From Solirubrobacteraceae bacterium (GTDB lineage Bacteria > Actinomycetota > Thermoleophilia > Solirubrobacterales > Solirubrobacteraceae), in NCBI GenBank assembly GCA_030447005.1, contig JAUJME010000086.1, positions 1 through 6,837 of the forward strand: a stretch of DNA of 6,837 nt, read 5' to 3'. Positions 5,538 through 6,837 of the stretch are shown piece after piece (position 1 is the first letter of the stretch; each line of letters starts with the position of its first letter). The notes beneath the pieces were generated by a model, which did not search any database, was not told the origin of the DNA, and saw only the letters and a list, made by a program, of their open reading frames with translations. A program made the position numbers and the translations under genes.

Positions 5538-6310
5538 GCCGCGCGCCGCGCCGGCGAGGCCTGGTACTCGCGGGCCGCTTCGACCAGCGAGGCGACGACC
5601 TCGGACTCCGGATCGGCCTCCGGGTGCCACTGCACGCCGAGCGAGTAGGTCAGCCTCGGGTCCTCGATCGCCTCGGGGAGCTCGTCGAGGGTCGCGCGGC
5701 CGGTGATCACGAGGCCTTCGCCGAGGCGGTCGACGCCCTGGTGGTGGTGGGACTTCGTCGGGTGGCGGACCTCGCCCGCGGCCCGGGCGGCCAGCGTGCC
5801 GTCCTCGAGCACGACGTCGTGGTCGGCGCCGTCGAAGCTTCCCACCACCCGCCGGTGGTCCTGATGGCCGACGGAGTCGGGAAGGTGCTGGAGGAGCGTC
5901 CCGCCGCGCGCGACGTTCATCACCTGCATCCCGCGGCAGATCCCGAGGACGGGGATGTCGCGCTCCCAGGCGCGCCGGACCACGGCGATCTCGAAGTCGT
6001 CGCGCTCGGGCACCGTGCCGGTCGTCTCGGGACCGGGCACCGCGCCGTAGCGGGAGGGATCGACGTCCGCGCCGCCCGCCAGGAGCAGCCCGTCGACGAG
6101 GTCGAGCACCCGGTCGGGGTCGGCGGCGGTCGCGGGATCGGGCGGGAGGATCAGCGGCGTCCCGCCCGCGGCTGCCACCTGGCGCAGGTAGGAGCGCGGC
6201 ACGAGCGCCACCTCGTCGTCCCACACGCCCCAGCGGGCGCGCTCGAGGGGCGCGCAGACGCCGATCACCGGCGGCCGGCGCCTCATCCGCGCTGATCTCG
6301 TGAGTTTCAT
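5534..6310 (-). CDS. class I glutamine amidotransferase-like peptidase C26
   Basis: A 258-residue member of the gamma-glutamyl-gamma-aminobutyrate hydrolase (PuuD/peptidase C26) group. The nucleophile is Cys125 in GICRGMQ (123-129), and His229 and Glu231 in GVQWHPE (225-231) complete the triad. LLLAGGADVDP (75-85) is the family oxyanion segment, and HHHQGVDRLG (188-197) and GGTLLQHLP (136-144) are further family blocks. The family cleaves gamma-glutamyl bonds in the cytoplasm; PuuD itself releases GABA from gamma-glutamyl-GABA. No other putrescine-pathway gene is visible, so the substrate is open and no symbol is given. The start at 6310 is preferred because its ATG overlaps the upstream stop as ATGA; an internal ATG at 6286, just before the core, is the alternative. 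No Shine-Dalgarno site precedes either. Confidence 0.9.
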   Translation of the reverse strand: MKLTRSARMRRRPPVIGVCAPLERARWGVWDDEVALVPRSYLRQVAAAGGTPLILPPDPATAADPDRVLDLVDGLLLAGGADVDPSRYGAVPGPETTGTVPERDDFEIAVVRRAWERDIPVLGICRGMQVMNVARGGTLLQHLPDSVGHQDHRRVVGSFDGADHDVVLEDGTLAARAAGEVRHPTKSHHHQGVDRLGEGLVITGRATLDELPEAIEDPRLTYSLGVQWHPEADPESEVVASLVEAAREYQASPARRAA

Positions 6311-6675
6311 CGCCGTCGAAGATACGACGGGCCGCCGGAGGCCCTGCCGCGATCGCCCTCGCGGTCGCGCGAACTGGTGTGTTCGCGGAACTGCCGCTCG
6401 AAGTCGGGCCACCACGGCGGCTCGCCGTCCGGGCCCGGCCCGCCGCCCCCTCCACCGCCCTCGTCGGGCTCCTCGCCGTCGTCGGAGTCGCGCGAGCGGC
6501 GCCGCGGGACGGCGATGAGCCCGGAGACCAGCACGGCGAGCGTCGCGACGAGGATCCCCGAGATCCAGACCATGGCCGCCAGGTGGGTCACGCCGAGCAG
6601 CGCGACCACGGCGGCCGTCCAGCCGGCGGCCGCCGCGACGGCGGCGGCGAGCTTCAGGCGGCGCGGGGATCGCAT
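6307..6675 (-). CDS. small two-helix membrane protein with acidic polyglycine tail
   Basis: About 122 residues, unrecognised. After a basic start (RSPRRLK), two hydrophobic helices occur at roughly residues 9-29 and 33-56, followed by PRRRSR, which by the positive-inside rule places both termini in the cytoplasm. The tail is acidic, then has seven consecutive glycines, then EPPWWPDFERQFREHTS, a short aromatic and amphipathic segment also found in small actinobacterial membrane proteins, and a basic end. AGAAGG (6690-6684 on the minus strand) sits 8 nt from the ATG at 6675, which I choose; an ATG at 6681 is only 2 nt from it, and a GTG at 6678 is 5 nt away. Its TGA overlaps the next gene's ATG. 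It is probably the first gene of the operon. Confidence 0.68.
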   Translation of the reverse strand: MRSPRRLKLAAAVAAAAGWTAAVVALLGVTHLAAMVWISGILVATLAVLVSGLIAVPRRRSRDSDDGEEPDEGGGGGGGPGPDGEPPWWPDFERQFREHTSSRDREGDRGRASGGPSYLRRR

Positions 6676-6683
6676 CACCATGA

Positions 6684-6689
6684 CCTTCT
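6684..6689 (-). promoter_or_regulatory. Shine-Dalgarno site of the first minus-strand gene
   Basis: AGAAGG on the minus strand is the only clearly spaced ribosome-binding site in the cluster. Three start codons follow it: ATG at 6681 (2 nt away), GTG at 6678 (5 nt) and ATG at 6675 (8 nt). The usual spacing favours 6675 or 6678. It suggests that ribosomes load here and reach the following genes by coupling. Confidence 0.5.
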
Positions 6690-6727
6690 ACCCGACCGGC
6701 GGGAGTCGAGTCGCCGGCTCGCGGCGG

Positions 6728-6746
6728 TTGACGTAGCATCACCGCG
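6728..6746 (+). promoter_or_regulatory. divergent intergenic region with candidate leaderless promoter
   Basis: Between the start codons of the divergent genes lie about 65 bp. TAGCAT (6734-6739) fits TANNNT and ends 7 nt before the ATG at 6747, the same arrangement as TAGCGT before the FKBP gene. TTGACG directly precedes it but is too close to be its -35. TGACGTAGCATCA (6729-6741) is an imperfect palindrome, a possible operator. No convincing promoter for the minus-strand operon can be picked out. Confidence 0.4.
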
Positions 6747-6837
6747 ATGTCGGCCGCCGAGACAAAGGCGCTCATCGAGCGCGCCATCGCCAACTTCCAG
6801 GCGGAGGTCCCGGCGCTCGCCCAGCTCAAGCTGGTGA
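6747..6837 (+). CDS. unidentified protein, N-terminal fragment
   Basis: The ATG at 6747 opens a frame that stays open to the window edge: 30 codons plus one base. The visible peptide starts MSAAETKALIERAIANFQ and continues with a Leu/Ala-rich stretch; it looks like one or two amphipathic helices and has no signal peptide. No family is recognisable. The start is supported by the TAGCAT box 7 nt upstream and by the absence of any overlapping gene on the other strand. It diverges from the minus-strand operon, so the two may share regulation. Confidence 0.6.
   Translation, partial: MSAAETKALIERAIANFQAEVPALAQLKLV

Noticed and set aside
5538..6455. Upstream extension of the small membrane protein frame
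   Set aside because: Reads through the C26 gene as an Arg/Pro-rich shadow; real hydrophobic sequence begins at 5537.
3678..6675. The AAA+ operon as an anti-phage defence system
   Set aside because: No nuclease, protease, sensor or other effector domain is present beside the ATPase, and the C26 enzyme is metabolic in type; calling it defence would be unsupported.
6311..6829. Upstream extension of the C26 hydrolase frame
   Set aside because: Low-complexity Arg/Gly sequence overlapping the small membrane protein and even the divergent gene; the ATGA start at 6310 is sufficient.
1..6837. Mobile element, CRISPR array, prophage or toxin-antitoxin system
   Set aside because: No transposase, integrase, repeat-spacer pattern, tRNA attachment site or recognised toxin/antitoxin; composition is uniform throughout.

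Overview
The window is very GC-rich (roughly 70% or more) and tightly packed, with GTG starts, ATGA stop/start overlaps and few clear Shine-Dalgarno sites. Together with an acyl-CoA dehydrogenase, an RdmC-like hydrolase and an Arg-rich secreted PKD-like protein, this suggests a high-GC actinobacterium. Thermoleophilia/Solirubrobacterales is a plausible guess, not a proven assignment. There are no RNA genes, insertion sequences, CRISPR arrays or phage genes.

Layout. Positions 1-74 hold the last 23 codons of an acyl-CoA dehydrogenase, followed by a GC-rich hairpin. A 184-bp gap (75-258) carries hairpins, three GCAA motifs spaced exactly 11 bp apart, and a possible leaderless promoter. The plus strand then carries an intact cytosolic FKBP-type prolyl isomerase (259-639), an alpha/beta hydrolase overlapping it by ATGA (636-1544), a secreted protein with a PKD-like C-terminus (1580-2296) behind a possible ECF-sigma promoter, and a polytopic membrane protein of the HTTM/vitamin K-dependent carboxylase-like type (2330-3673). 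The start codon of the last gene sits in an 8-bp hairpin.

A minus-strand cluster meets this block head-on, with only 4 bp between the two stop codons; both stops lie in one hairpin. Read 5'->3', the cluster encodes a small two-helix membrane protein with a polyglycine acidic tail (6675-6307), a class-I glutamine-amidotransferase-like peptidase C26 (6310-5534), a small integral membrane protein (5537-5070) and an AAA+ ATPase with an unrecognised N-terminal domain (5051-3678). The first three overlap by ATGA and the fourth follows after 17 nt, so they are probably one operon. Diverging from it at 6747 is the start of an unidentified plus-strand gene, preceded by the same TAGC(A/G)T-7nt-ATG arrangement seen before the FKBP gene.

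How the genes work together is mostly inference. FKBP and hydrolase are translationally coupled. The secreted protein and the carboxylase-like membrane protein are adjacent and could be a substrate-enzyme pair, though the secreted protein is not Glu-rich. The minus operon joins two membrane proteins, a gamma-glutamyl hydrolase-like enzyme and an ATPase. No defence system or other clearly new system is demonstrable from sequence alone. The best leads are the carboxylase-like pair, the AAA+ operon and the structured junctions.
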